From the NCBI GenBank assembly GCA_026168455.1, contig CM047428.1, forward strand, positions 15,037,313 to 15,101,312: a stretch of 64,000 nt of DNA, given 5' to 3'. The notes beneath the pieces are model-generated. The model did not search any database, was not told where the DNA came from, and saw only the letters and a program-made list of their open reading frames with translations. The position numbers and the translations under genes are program-made. Positions 45,201 through 57,939 of the stretch are shown one piece after another. Within the stretch, counting starts at the first letter, position 1; each line of letters begins with the position of its first letter. Origin of the DNA: Theocolax elegans (Eukaryota; Arthropoda; Insecta; Hymenoptera; Cerocephalidae).

Positions 45201-47803
45201 AATTTTACTCCACTCGAAGAGGTTAATAAAATAGACTTTTCAGATGATCAGGGTGAAAAAGTAATTATTTAGGGGAGGAGGGGGGGGGGGGTAAAACAAA
45301 TAAGACCATTTTGCTCGCTTTTCTGGTACTTCTTAAAAGTGAAGTTACTCTAAGGGATTGAGAACGCAAGAGTCACTCGCTGTGAGTGACTTTTCTCTTG
45401 TTCGAATACAGAGAAGTAATTTAATGGAGTGAAATCTAAAATTGTCTTGTGATTTTCAAACTGAATTCTAGCTTGAAACATGGTCTAATTTTGACGTAAA
45501 AATTAAACTGAATCTTATGTATTTCTTAGTTTACTGCTCGTAAGAAGCTACAAGAATGATTTGTATATTTTAAATTTATGTCCATTCCAATCCATCCTAA
45601 GGAAGTGAACTAAAAAACATTTAATTACAGGCTATACTAGCAATATATATATACATATTCTGTCAATAATATGATATCATATGTAAACGCGTTAAAAAAA
45701 TTCGAAGGAATATAATCGGTATAAATCCATTAAAAAGTACTATCGTTGTATTGTTGATTGTTGTAAAAAGCACCACTAACAGTAGTAAATGTATAGTTAC
45801 GCCGATAGGACCGAAATTTAATCTTTACTTCCTCAGAGTACATCACACGTGAATTATCTGACAAACATTAAGGATAGAGAGACGGATAATGCGTCTGGCG
45901 ACCGAGTGCTCGTAAACTCTATCTGGTGCTCTCTTGAATGTGGAACGCGCAGGTGAGCCGAGAAAATACTTGAAAAAGAAAAGTTCAAGGAGAAGAGGGA
46001 AAGCGCTACGAAGCTTAACGTAACCGTATATCCTTCCCTATATAGTTCCATCTACAAAACGGAAATCGCCTTGAAATTGTTCTTTCGGTGAGTTTGCTTC
46101 GATTTCTTCGATTCTCATTTTCCCCAAGTTTATCTTTCTTTTATTTAAGTTGTTATTAATTTTACTTATTATATATTTAATGGACTGTAAGATCAAAATA
46201 ATTATTTTTAATTTATTTTAGTGAACAGTCGACATAAGAATTAATTATTAATATACATTGTTCTTAGTTGGGTTTGTAAACGATCTTTATTTATAAACAA
46301 TTGTATTGGATTAATTTGCTTAAAAAGGAAGTTTCTTCGTGTACGAAATATTTATAGATCCGCATATAGTTCAGTTTACCTAAATAAAGAATGAAGTGTT
46401 TAAAAGATCATCGTTTCGTGGATGTAAAGATATTTTAATAAAGTGTCAGAGTCAAAAAATACAATTAAACACGTTAATGCCCATTCAACGTTGGTTATTA
46501 ACATCAGAGGCAATTGTAGCCTGGAAGAAGCAAATGTTGCAGCTCGTGTTTCGACCCTGGCCCAGGTTTGAAATCATAGGATTGAATCTGTTATGCAAAT
46601 GACCGACACTCTATACGTCACTCTAAAAGGTGCGTTTATTCTATTACCACTAATAAAATATGTCCATTCGTAATTTATGTACCAGTAATCCCATCATCGC
46701 TCTCGACGCTAAACACTGATGTCAGTATTTTACGATTTTAAGTTGAAGAAAAAGAAAAAGTGAATATCTGGTGAAGCAACCCTTTATGATATATATGCAT
46801 ACAACCGTGCGCGAGTGTAATATAAACTAACACTCGAGAGAGTGAACCGAACCGCACTGGGGTTCTTTTTTTTACGAGGCGGTAAACCAATCTCGGGTCA
46901 TCAAAACTCGTCTTTCGAGAATTCTCAATTGATGTATACATGTATATACAAGCATACACACATATATATATATACCCATTTCCTTTGTGAGTTCTCTTAA
47001 TTACCTCCCACCTATACGCATCTATATAGTTGATTTAATAAAACCTCGGCAAAATGACTTTATAACGATCGGTGTATATGTATGCTTGTCGTATTATGCA
47101 CTCTTTCTCCATCTTCTTCATTTTTCTCGAAGAAAGACGATCCTCGTCGTCAGATTCTCATCCGAAATGCGTTCTCCTTCTTTGATTACCGCAGTCGCGG
47201 GTTTATCACACAACGTACCTCTGATAAAAATATGGAGAAAACAATGAGACCGGACGTCGTGCGTACAGTATATGTCGCGAGCAGTTTAAATTTAAATCAA
47301 TGTGACCTTTTTGTATCGTTAACTTGCGTATATACGTATATACATATATACATATACGAACGTATCAACCTCTCGTTTCCTTAACGCATTCATTTTCGTG
47401 TGTGGTATAATTTTGATGTAATGTTACACATATATATATATATATGCATGCATGTGTGTGGGGTGTGATGTAGGTATCACTGTTGTCTCTTTGTTTGTCT
47501 TATACTATTGTTTGGAGGTCCATGTCAACGCGCCAGAATGACATTGCGCCAGAAGCGTATTACGGACGGTTTCCAATTGAGAAGAGAAGGTGTCATTGCG
47601 CCAGCAGTGCCGACAACTTTAACGCGGCGAGGGCGCCAAATTCAAAATTGTATGCCTATATATGTATACACGACCCATATGTATATATATGTGTGTATAT
47701 ACACACGCACACACACACAAATATATGTATGTATGTACATATGTATATATGTGTGTATATGTATATGGTTGAAATAAAACAATATATATATATAAATTGA
47801 TGA

Positions 47804-48163
47804 ATCGGTACTTATGCCGACACACAAAAAAATCGGAAAATTAGCTTTGTGAGCCCCGCTTCGACGTTATAATATTAATGAAGGATTGGAGTTATAACGT
47901 CTTTCGAGGTGCCGGAGGCCTCCGGCCTCCGGCACTTCGAATGAGGTTATAACTTCAATCCTTCATTAATATTATAAGGTCAAAGTGTGCTTTTTTACCC
48001 GTGAGGGGTATTAGGTATTTGGGTTATTGGATATTTGGGTTATTGGTTTTTTATGCATTATTTTATCAATTAATATTCTCCCCCTTATATCTGAGTCGTT
48101 ACATATGTTTTATAACCTCAAAACACCAAGATAACACGTAATGTCACCATAAGTACCGATACT
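47804..48163. mobile_element. Nested element with CGGTACTTATG ends and GC-rich hairpin
   Basis: Inside the centre of 47516-48692, ATCGGTACTTATG at about 47805 has its complement CATAAGTACCGAT at about 48150. Within it, 47866-47977 forms a long hairpin (AATATTAATGAAGGATTGGA with its complement) whose tip is GGAGGCCTCCGGCCTCC. A short tandem of ATTTGGGTTATTGG follows (48015-48048). Confidence 0.7.
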
Positions 48164-48166
48164 GAT

Positions 48167-48204
<38 letters not shown>

Positions 48205-48324
48205 ATTATTTATTTTCTTTATAATTTAATATGATTATTAAATGGCATGTGTGTGTGTGTACACATTGCTTTATTTCAACCATTTAATAATCATATTAAA
48301 TTATAAAGAAAATAAATAATGCGC

Positions 48325-48325
<1 letters not shown>
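48205..48325. repeat. Additional inverted repeat, ATGCGCATTATTT arms
   Basis: AATAATGCGCAT-type arms: ATTATTTATTTTCTTTATAA at 48206 mirrors its complement ending near 48322, around a GT-rich loop. It lies between the nested element and the right arm. Confidence 0.75.
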
Positions 48326-48360
<35 letters not shown>

Positions 48361-48427
48361 TGTTTTATTTCAAACATATATACATATACACACATATATC
48401 ATATGTACATACATACATATATTTGTG

Positions 48428-48458
<31 letters not shown>

Positions 48459-48700
48459 CTATATATATATATATACACACACATATATATACATATGGGT
48501 CGTGTATACATATAGGCACGCATCTAAACATAAGTAAGATATATGCAAAATAGCATACAATTTTGAATTTGGCACCCTCGCCGCGTTAAAGTTGTCGGCA
48601 CTGCTGGCGCAATGACACCTTCTCTTCTCAATTGGAAACCGTCCGTAATACGCTTCTGGCGCAATGTCATTCTGGCGCGTTGACATGGACCCTTGTTTGG

Positions 48701-49358
48701 TATGTATAAGTGTGTTGATGATTTTATTCTCTTACCGAGGTTTATAATATACACGTTCGCTCTCGTGTAATATAATATAATCATGATACGAATTTCTTTA
48801 GTTTTTTTCATATCTAATTGAATATATATGATTAAAGTAAATACCAAAGTGTGTACTGAATAAATAAATTACATCTATGTTAATTACGCAGTTAGATTTT
48901 ATGACCTCAATCTTCTTATATAAATGATAATTTCCGATCAATTGATTTAATTGAATATAATTATTGACAATCAATTAAATGCCAGTAATATATAAAAGAA
49001 AACACGAATTACCAAGTTTTAAAATTGAAAGTATATCTATATAGTATACCTATACATATATCGATTGACCTTCGCGAGTCATTAGAATCTATTAAATTTT
49101 TTATTTATTTTTAAAATTTTATTTTTTCAAATTTTGAAAGTTTAAGTTTCAAAGTTTCTTTTAACCATCTCAGATAAATAAAATATTGCTATTTTTATAG
49201 TAAGGAACAAAATATAAGGAAAAAAAGTGGGACTACGGATATACCGATTCCTGATCAAGGATGTTAGCCAATTATTGATTATATAGCTACACTTAGATTT
49301 ATATGGGTCTGATTATTTTACTTAAGTAATATTGGTGCTTGATCAACAAACGTGACGG
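48701..49358. other. AT-rich spacer
   Basis: Nothing recognised. Confidence 0.6.
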
Positions 49359-49388
49359 TATATCGTCGCCTCCGAATAAAAACATTCT

Positions 49389-49698
49389 AACTCAGAAATC
49401 GCTTGGAAAATACGTTAACTCAGAATTCGCTTGGAGAACACGTTAACTCAGAAATCGCTTGGAGAACACGTTAACTCAGAATTCGCTTGGAGAACACGTC
49501 AACTCAAAAATCGCTTGGAAAACACGTTAACTCAGAATTCGCTTGGAGAACACGTTAACTCAGAAATCGCTTGGAGAACATGTTAACTCAGGAATCGCTT
49601 GGAAAACAAGTTAACTCAAAATTCGCTTGGACAACACGTTAACTCAAAAATCGCTTGGAGAAGACTTTAACTCAAAAGTTGCTTGGAGAACACGTTAA
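49389..49698. repeat. 28-bp minisatellite, 11 copies (left arm)
   Basis: Unit AACTCAGAAATCGCTTGGAG plus AACACGTT. Many adjacent units alternate between AAATC and AATTC versions, hinting at a 56-bp higher-order unit. Confidence 0.93.
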
Positions 49699-50173
49699 TT
49701 CAGAGGATGATTTTTGGCGCCTCGATTTAAGTTGGCACCACTGCCAAAAATTTTTAACAGTTCAAGAATAAATAAAAAAACTTTCATATATTTATACACG
49801 TATTTTTTTTTTAATTTCTCTAAGCGTTCTTATTATACACTAATGCGTTCTCCTAAAAAAGGTGGAAAATTCTTTAAATATTTAAGAAAATCGTAGAAAT
49901 TAGTGTTTTCGATAACTTTATGAAATCGATATGTACTATAAATCGTAAAATAAATATTTGAAAGAATTGGTATTGTGATGTGTTGGTACTTTATTTTTAT
50001 GAAATAGCATTATTTCATAATTATATTGTTTTTAATATAAATATTAAAAAATTTGCTTTGTTTAGTTTTAGCGATTATCTAAAAAATATTTTGTATGGGA
50101 AAAAGTTCAACTGTATTCCCCCTTGCGACGCAAAGTATACTTTATATATACACACACACACATATATATATAT

Positions 50174-51829
50174 GGGTGGATCTCTGTGACATCGAAGATG
50201 AAAAAAATAAATATTGCTATAACTGTGGGAATATGTTTTAGAGGTATCCAGTAGTTCTCCTGAATTTTTTCAGATTTTTTCTATGCCATTATATTAAGTT
50301 ACAGAGAGTCAAAGTTGACATTTTAGCACTTTTTTTGCATTATATGCCCATTTTCATGAATTTTTAGCTCCCAGGGGATGCATTTTTCACTAAAAACATA
50401 AGTATGACTTTTTTGTAAAATTTTCCGAACTTTTCATTAAAAATACTTTTAAAGACATAAATGTATGCTGTCACACTTTTGTAAGTCATTTAAACCTTAA
50501 ATAGTGAAAATCAGCAATTCTGCCCCGGACTCTGGTAACCTAATACTGTCTAAAAGATGTCTTATTATAGTCAGAAACTGCCTAAAAATTTCCAGAGTGG
50601 GTCTAAATCATTAAGATCACTTATGGTCAAAATATCCGGGAAAAGTGCCCGAAATATTAATAGAAATGTATATTTGTTGCCTTATAACGATGAATCTAGT
50701 AGCATGATCATTGCAAAAAAATTTATGCACTTACCTTGGAATGGTAGAAAAGTATCTCCACTTGTTTTAGTATCCATCTAATCCCTTGTAAGCTGCTAAA
50801 AATACAAATTATTATATACAAATGTAAAAAATTAATTTTTAAACATTTATAATGCTGGATTTTTAGTTTTACATCCCTTACAAGAATTATAATACTAATC
50901 TGAAGGATTACTATAAAAGTATCAACATTATTATTATTATTATTCAGCAATACATTGTTTAGATTTCACAAACTTGTCACTGTCACGTTATCATATTATT
51001 CATTATAATTATATATCCGATTTATTTATATATCTTTTGTATTAAATACGTATATTCAGTTATTGTAGTAATGATGTTTATATATTTATAGTAATCCTTC
51101 AGATTAGTATTATAATTCTTGTAAGGGATGTAAAACTAACAATTCAGCATTATAAATGTTTAAAAATTAATTTTTTACATTTGTATAATAATATTTGTAT
51201 TTTTAGCAGCTTACAGGGGATTAGATGGATACTGAAACAAGTGGAGATACTTTTCTACCATTCCAAGGTAAGTGCATAAATTTTTTTGCAATGATCATGC
51301 TACTAGATTCATCGTTATAAGGCAACAAATATACATTTCTATTAATATTTCGGGCACTTTTCCCGGATATTTTGACCATAAGTGATCTTAATGATTTAGA
51401 CCCACTCTGGAAATTTTTAGGCAGTTTCTGACTATAATAAGACATCTTTTAGACAGTATTAGGTTACCAGGGTCCGGAGCAGAATTGCTGATTTTCACTA
51501 TTTAAGGTTTAAATGACTTACGAAAGTGTGACAGCATACATTTATGTCTTTAAAAGTATTTTTAATGAAAAGTTCGGAAAATTTTACAAAAAAAAGTCAT
51601 ACTTACGTTTTTAGTGAAAAATGCATCCCCTGGGAGCTAAAAATTCATGAAAATGGGCATATAATGCAAAAAAGTGCTAAAATGTCAACTTTGACTCTCT
51701 GTAACTTAAAATAATGGCCCATAAATAATCTGAAAAAATTCAGGAGAACTACTGGATACCTCTAAAACATATTCCCACAGTTATAGCAATATTTATTTTT
51801 TTCATCTTCGATGTCACAGAGAACCACCC
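50174..51829. mobile_element. 1.66-kb palindromic element within foldback structure
   Basis: Starts GGGTGGATCTCTGTGACATC and ends with the complement; flanked by TA runs. Arms of about 800 bp meet near 51000. Both arms contain the same 74-codon frame (50557-50781 + and 51445-51221 -) with only one residue differing. Because the two frames are one sequence seen twice, this is weak evidence for a protein. The first ~65 bp of this element also occur in the right arm of the outer structure (53407-53475). Confidence 0.88.
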
Positions 51830-53299
51830 ATATATATATTATAATTAAGTCAAAATTAAATTCATTATTTAAGTTAATTAATACAAAATTTAGCAGCATT
51901 GAATCAATTTAGAAATTCATATAATTAAGTAAGCTATTATCAAAGTGAACAGGGTGAATAGTTTTATTTACACTTCTGGAGTAATATCCGATAATCCCCT
52001 CAAATGAATTATATTATTATCCTCGCTTATGCTGAGGCGACAACTTTTATCTGAGAGAATATATACCTGTGTACTATATTTTTGCATAAATAATTATTAA
52101 ATATTATCAATATTGACTTTTTTTTCAAAATTAATTAAGTACACGATTTGTCGTAGCTTAGTGCTCTGAATTCGATTCTGTTCACGCATATGAATACCTA
52201 AATTCGATTTTTATGCATCTCATTTGAAAAAATATTGTTTGCAATATACTTATGAATTAGAAAACTACAACTTTGTGTGATAAAATAGCGCGGTGGTAAC
52301 TTTTCACGCACTTGTTACGATATAGTACATTGCGAGCTTTATAATTATAAGTGTATTTTTAATTAATTAGTTTAAAATATTTAATAGTATAAAGCAGCTG
52401 TTTAATACATTTTAATATAATAAAGAGAAAAAATGGAGTCTTATATCGTTTTATCGAAGCGATATTAAAATATTTAAATGCGACGTAAAATTTATTTCTC
52501 CGTCATGTATATATTCAATAGAATTTTAGAAGTAGGGAGCAATATAACTATGTTGCACTCAAAGTATTAAAATAAAATTTTTTGTTCAAAGTTCAGCTTA
52601 AATATTTACTAACAAACGTGAATATTATGTATTTCATAGTTTAATAATTCATCTATTCATTTTTAACACAATATTTTATTTTCAAAATCTTACAAATTTT
52701 GAGCTGAAAAAAATATTTATAAAACACATTGAAGCAAGTAAATAATTTTAGAATAAAACGTAAATAATATGAAAATAAAAACAACATTTTTACTTGCATG
52801 TTTACATTAAGCGTTTGATGATGATATTTGTGCTATATAATATGATATATAATATGTAATTAATTACTATTTACTAACTATACTAATATAAAATATATAC
52901 TTACAAAAATAAGTAATCAATTTTTTCCTCTTCTTTGTTTCTCTTTTTAGTATGTTTCGGTTTATTCCCAGCAAATACACCGTAGACAGTTACATGATTG
53001 TGATTTCGATTTTTGGTTATTATATTTACGTTTTTGTTCTATACATGCACTCATCTCATCATCGCAAATCGCCTATCGATCCATATATATATATATATAT
53101 TTCATATTATTTCATAATTGTATTGTTTTTAATATTATTTAAATATTAAAAAATTTGCTTTGTTTAGTTTTTGCGATTATCTAAAAAATATTTTGTATGG
53201 GAGAAAGTTCAACTTTATTCCCCCTTACGACGAAAAGTATAACACGAAAAGTATTTATATAAAAGTATATGAAAATTATACATACATACATGATAAATA

Positions 53300-53337
<38 letters not shown>

Positions 53338-53945
53338 CAACAAATATCAAAGAACCGAAAAAATTCTTGCGCGCTTGGAGTTTCTAGTGCATATATATAT
53401 ATATATAAACATATTCCCACAGTTATAGCAATATTTATTTTTTTCATCTTCGATGTCACAGAGAACCACCCATATATATATATATGTGTGTGTGTATATA
53501 TAAAGTATACTTTGCGTCGCAAGGGGGAATACAGTTGAACTTTCTCCCATACAAAATATTTTTTAGATAATCGCAAAAACTAAACAAAGCAAATTTTTTA
53601 ATATTTAAATAATATTAAAAACAATACAATTATGAAATAATGCAATTTCATAAAAATAAAGTACCAACACATCACAATGTCAATTCTTTCAAATATTTAT
53701 TCTACGATTTATAGTACATATCGATTTCATAAAGTTATCGAAAACACTAATTTCTACGATTTTCTTAAATATTTAAAGAATTTTCCACCTTTTTTAGGAG
53801 AACGCATTAGTGTATAATAAGAACGCTTAGAGAAATTAAAAAAAAAATACGTGTATAAATATATGAAAGTTTTTTTATTTATTCTTGAACTGTTAAAAAT
53901 TTTGCAGTGGTGCCAACTTAAATCGAGGCGCCAAAAATCATCCTC

Positions 53946-54255
53946 TGAATTAACGTGTTCTCCAAGCAATTTTTGAGTTAAAGTCTTCTCCAAGCGATTT
54001 TTGAGTTAACGTGTTGTCCAAGCGAATTTTGAGTTAACGTGTTTTCCAAGCGATTTCTGAGTTAACATGTTCTCCAAGCGATTTCTGAGTTAACGTGTTC
54101 TCCAAGCGAATTCTGAGTTAACGTGTTTTCCAAGCGATTTTTGAGTTGACGTGTTCTCCAAGCGAATTCTGAGTTAACGTGTTCTCCAAGCGATTTCTGA
54201 GTTAACGTGTTCTCCAAGCGAATTCTGAGTTAACGTGTTTTCCAAGCGATTTCTG
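53946..54255. repeat. 28-bp minisatellite, 11 copies (right arm)
   Basis: Inverted copy of 49389-49698. Copy number is equal, and the order of the variant units is the mirror image of the left arm with very few changes. Confidence 0.93.
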
Positions 54256-54289
54256 AGTTAGAATGTTTTTATTCGGAGGCGACGATATA

Positions 54290-54580
54290 TACTTAATCTT
54301 TTTATGGAAATTAAAATGAAAAATAATTAAATAATTGTGGATCTTATACGATAAAGAGTTTATTTTTTGACTGATCGATAAATGTTAGAAAGTTAATGAA
54401 CAATTTATAATTGTATATAGTCAAATAATAATTCATCTCCCGAATTTAGAACAAACTCCGTTTTCTGTAGGCGTGTCACTCTTCTAGTTAGCGAGTAATT
54501 TAAGCATCTCCCATTGTTTTGTAACACAATTTGCTCCTTTCATCGCGTATTGTCACTTTCGTATTATACACACAAACAAA

Positions 54581-54650
<70 letters not shown>

Positions 54651-57600
54651 AGAACCACCAGAACAAGAAAAAATAACGGACACTTTGAAAATGCATATCC
54701 ATATAGTATAAAACCCATGCATTTATATGCGCGCTTACACGTTCTAAATATAGAGTAAAAACGACGTAATCGTCTTAGGAAAAAAGAGTATCCAATAAAC
54801 AGGAAGAGTGAAAAATGCACATAACGCACTCGACGAAGTAAAAAAAAAAAATAGGTAGAAGGATCTTCCCGCACCAACGAGCGTCCACTCGTGCATTTCT
54901 CTCGGTGTGTATAGTCGTTGCTCAGAGTGTTCGAAAGCGCGCACATGCCACAGCCCTTCCGGTCCCCTAGCACAAGAGAGCCCTATCTATCATTCATTCT
55001 CCTTCTTCCTATTCTTTGGCTCTCCTCGACTTCTACCTTGGTCTTGTTTTTCCTTTTCCTATCGCTTGTGTATACCCTCCGCCTTCGCGATGTAAAAATC
55101 CGTGGAATCTTTTCGGAGGAGAGATACGTGTATAACGGTTGCGACTATCAGGAAGGATAAAGGGCCGCGAGGAAAAAAGGGTATACGAAAGAACCGATGC
55201 AACCTACAGCGCGCTAATGTTCTAAACGTTCTGGAACCTTCGTCAAAGGTGAACACGCTAAACGATTATCCTTCCCATCTATTGGGATCGCTTCTCCTTG
55301 TATACTTTTCGTTCTCTATACCATTTCGGTTGCTTGGTTTTTCTAATTTTTTTATTTAATGTTTCTTATCTCCCCATGGTTTGGGTAGCACCGAGATATG
55401 TAAACCTATTTTTGATAACGTACATTTCACTTTTAACATATCTTGCAGTAGATTGTCGTTTCAACGTACATATATAGATAAAGTAGAAAATTTAATTACT
55501 ACTTTTATTGGTGATACGCCACTTTTTTCTTTCATTTTTATTAATTGTTAGTTATTTATGCATTTTATGACCATTCAAGATTAGACTATGATTTGTAAAG
55601 CGGATTCCCGCTTCGGGAGAACGTGGAAAAGCCTTCAGTTACATAAAGTATCCGAAGAAAGTTTATCTCAAATGTTATGTACGTATATTTAATAATTTGC
55701 AATATTTTTCATCTTGGGTTAATGAATTGTAAATTTATTTTGTGAAGACGGGTAAGTTTATCGAACTCGGTGATTTTTACTTTTAAATTGTTAAGTATAA
55801 AATTGAAATAAATATTTATTTGCAAAACTATGTATACGTGATATTTTACAACACCAATAATTTTGTTAAATACAATGATTGTTAATAAAAAAAATATATT
55901 GTATATCCACGAGTAATACAAAAAAGTTAGCGTAAAATATATTTAATTATTTCGATAAAACGTGATAGATCGCAAGCCTTATAAGTATTTGAACGGCGCA
56001 CGGAAATCTGACGTTTTAATAAGTGAAAGTATAATAAAGAATCCGAAACTACCAGAAAATGTTTGACGTCTGTGATATATATCTCGACCCAAAAATATCA
56101 GTTCCAATAAACACCGAAAACAAATCTTTCCTTAACCCACCGTCAATCTGAAATAATTGCACGATAATCGAGGAAATATACATCGCGTGGTTAAACTCGA
56201 CACATATAAATAAAGTTTCGACACTGTGCAATTTTGAACGTATACTATTACCAGTGAATATAAAAAAAGAGCATTTAAATCCCATCATTGGTGAATAAAG
56301 AAGAGGAATATATATGTAATATACGTTACTTGTAAATTAGAGAAAAATTGATCACCAAGAGAGAAGAGTTAAGTAAGTATATAGAGAAACAAAAGAATGA
56401 CCGAGAAAGAGGCGCGCTTGAAAATCGTAAAATCCAAGTGCCCTGGGGGGGTCGAGGCCCGAGCGTAGCCCCGAGGAAAAGAGAAAGTCCCGTGAACTTG
56501 CGTCGTGAAGTATAAAGAAGCAGAAGAAAATAAAAAGCGGCCGTCCACGCGACGGTGATTTCAACGCCCGGTCCTTTAAAGAAAAAAAAACGTCAGAGTT
56601 GAGTTTCGGGTGTCGAGACGTGTAATTTCGGGGCGCTTTTTTTTTTTCTCTGGTTGTTCAAGACGATGCGTCGTAATGAAATTGTCGAGAGGTCCTGCAA
56701 AGGTGATCATTACGATTAAATTAAACGCGAGTGATCCTTGAAATTACGTTTTTCCTCGTTGCAACGACGTTTTACGAACTGGGTTATGCGGTTTAAATGG
56801 TTATTAATTAACTTTGAGATTTCTCGAGCTGTACACTTTTCGACTGTATACGTATAATAATAGTGGGCTGTTTTAAATTTATTTTTTTTTATATATATGT
56901 TTAAACGTTAAATGCGAAATGGTTGAAAATTTAATGACGAAATGAGAGCGAGGTTGACGTTTCTTTGACAATTTTTTTTTTCAGTGCACGTTGTACGTCT
57001 CGACAGTTTCCGTTCGAGCAACAGATGATGCAATTATAGGTACGCGTTAGAGCAGCAGCGGCTTTAAGGGTGTCGGTTGCGCGCAGAAAAATTAAACATT
57101 TTTGGTGGCTTGTTTATTTTGCGAATTAAAGTACTAAAGTGTACGTGTAATAAAATTACAATAAATCGTAAAAGGATAATCACATTTGTCTTCTCTTTTG
57201 TTTTACGTGTTCAGTACTTATCAAAAGATAAACAAATAATTTCTATGTACAATTGCGGTTTTATACATTGAAATGAATATTAATGGAAATTAGAAATCCA
57301 TGCAGTAAACAATGAAACTTACGCGTTTCGCTTAGGTATATAGTCGAGATACGTTGGAATTTACACATTGAATCATCGTGGTGAATCATGTGAAAAGTCA
57401 ATTAAAATTGTCTCGGAATTCCATTTTCTGGATCATTGAAAAGTCTAAATAACAGAAATTTTCTCTACTTATTTCCTGGTACACTGTGTCAACTGTACTT
57501 ATGTACAAAAAGTAGTTGTCGCATCTTACGAAGAAATTATAATAACAATAGAGTTATTTTTTAATTGCATAATTAAATGAGTATTGCGTAATGTATACCT

Positions 57601-57900
57601 ATATAGAAATAATAAGATATTAAGATCGGTGAGGTGAGTCATTGAGATTGATAAAAGTATAGGATGTACGGTGATCGGTGATGGTCGAAGACATCTGTCC
57701 GAAATAAAAGAAAATGTATTATATCAAGGGCAGTTATAGAAACGCGAGCGCGGGTTCATTCTCCGTTCGTTCTCGATTTCGCGAGGGTACATAAAGAACC
57801 TTTGTAACTCGGAAATAAATGATTATAGTAATCATAACCTCGAAAAAGAAGGGTGCACTTACTCGATCTTCGTCCGTGCTCGATAACAAAAAAGTAAATT
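54290..57900. other. Intergenic DNA upstream of ogre
   Basis: A long (CA)n tract lies at 54568-54648. Less AT-rich islands at 54880-55270 and 56390-56660 have no recognisable protein; being upstream of ogre they may be enhancers or alternative non-coding first exons. The rest is AT-rich. Confidence 0.45.
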
Positions 57901-57939
57901 AAACAAAAAGAGTGGCCGCAAATGCGAGAGAAAGAAAAC

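Larger units (their letters stand above)
43942..47507. other. Intergenic DNA with small repeats
   Basis: No gene recognised. It contains the hammerhead-like motif at 44645-44708, the minisatellite at 45100-45200, a G-run at 45273-45292, and a small hairpin at about 45373-45400 (GAGTCACTCGCTGTGAGTGAC). Less AT-rich islands at 45850-46060 and 46800-47280 could be regulatory. Confidence 0.5.
47508..48700. mobile_element. 1.18-kb palindromic element with 8-bp duplication
   Basis: The element is 47516-48692. TTGTTTGG occurs at 47508-47515 and 48693-48700 as an 8-bp target duplication. Arms start GGTCCATGTCAACGCGCCAG and hold the repeated word CATTGCGCCAG; they match for about 180 bp, then continue as TA/CA microsatellite. 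Eight bases would fit a hAT-type mobiliser. Open frames in the arms are mirror images of each other and not genes. Confidence 0.88.
49359..54289. mobile_element. 4.9-kb foldback (FB/Galileo-like) composite element
   Basis: Left arm 49359-50238 and right arm 53407-54289 are long inverted repeats of about 880 bp, starting TATATCGTCGCCTCCGAATA. Each arm contains eleven 28-bp tandem repeats near its tip. Long inverted repeats built from tandem subrepeats are the hallmark of Drosophila FB and Galileo foldback elements. The space between the arms holds a separate 1.66-kb palindrome (50174-51829), unique AT-rich DNA, and a partial direct copy of the arm (about 53101-53240 matches 50010-50140). No transposase was seen, so it is non-autonomous if mobile. 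The target duplication is unclear (ATAT at best). Confidence 0.8.

Noticed and set aside
48010..48048. TTGGGTTATTGG repeats as telomeric DNA
   Set aside because: Only two to three imperfect units and not the insect TTAGG motif.
49389..49698. CRISPR-like array of 28-bp repeats
   Set aside because: Units are contiguous with no unique spacers; eukaryotic minisatellite.
50557..51445. Duplicated 74-residue protein in the arms of the 1.66-kb palindrome
   Set aside because: The two frames are the same DNA read on opposite arms; conservation is explained by the palindrome, not by protein selection.
53181..53576. 131-codon minus-strand frame
   Set aside because: Runs through (TA)n repeats and a foldback arm; Tyr-Ile runs are microsatellite translation.
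54500..54973. 157-codon minus-strand frame with a long Cys-Val run
   Set aside because: Produced by the (CA)n microsatellite; no domain.
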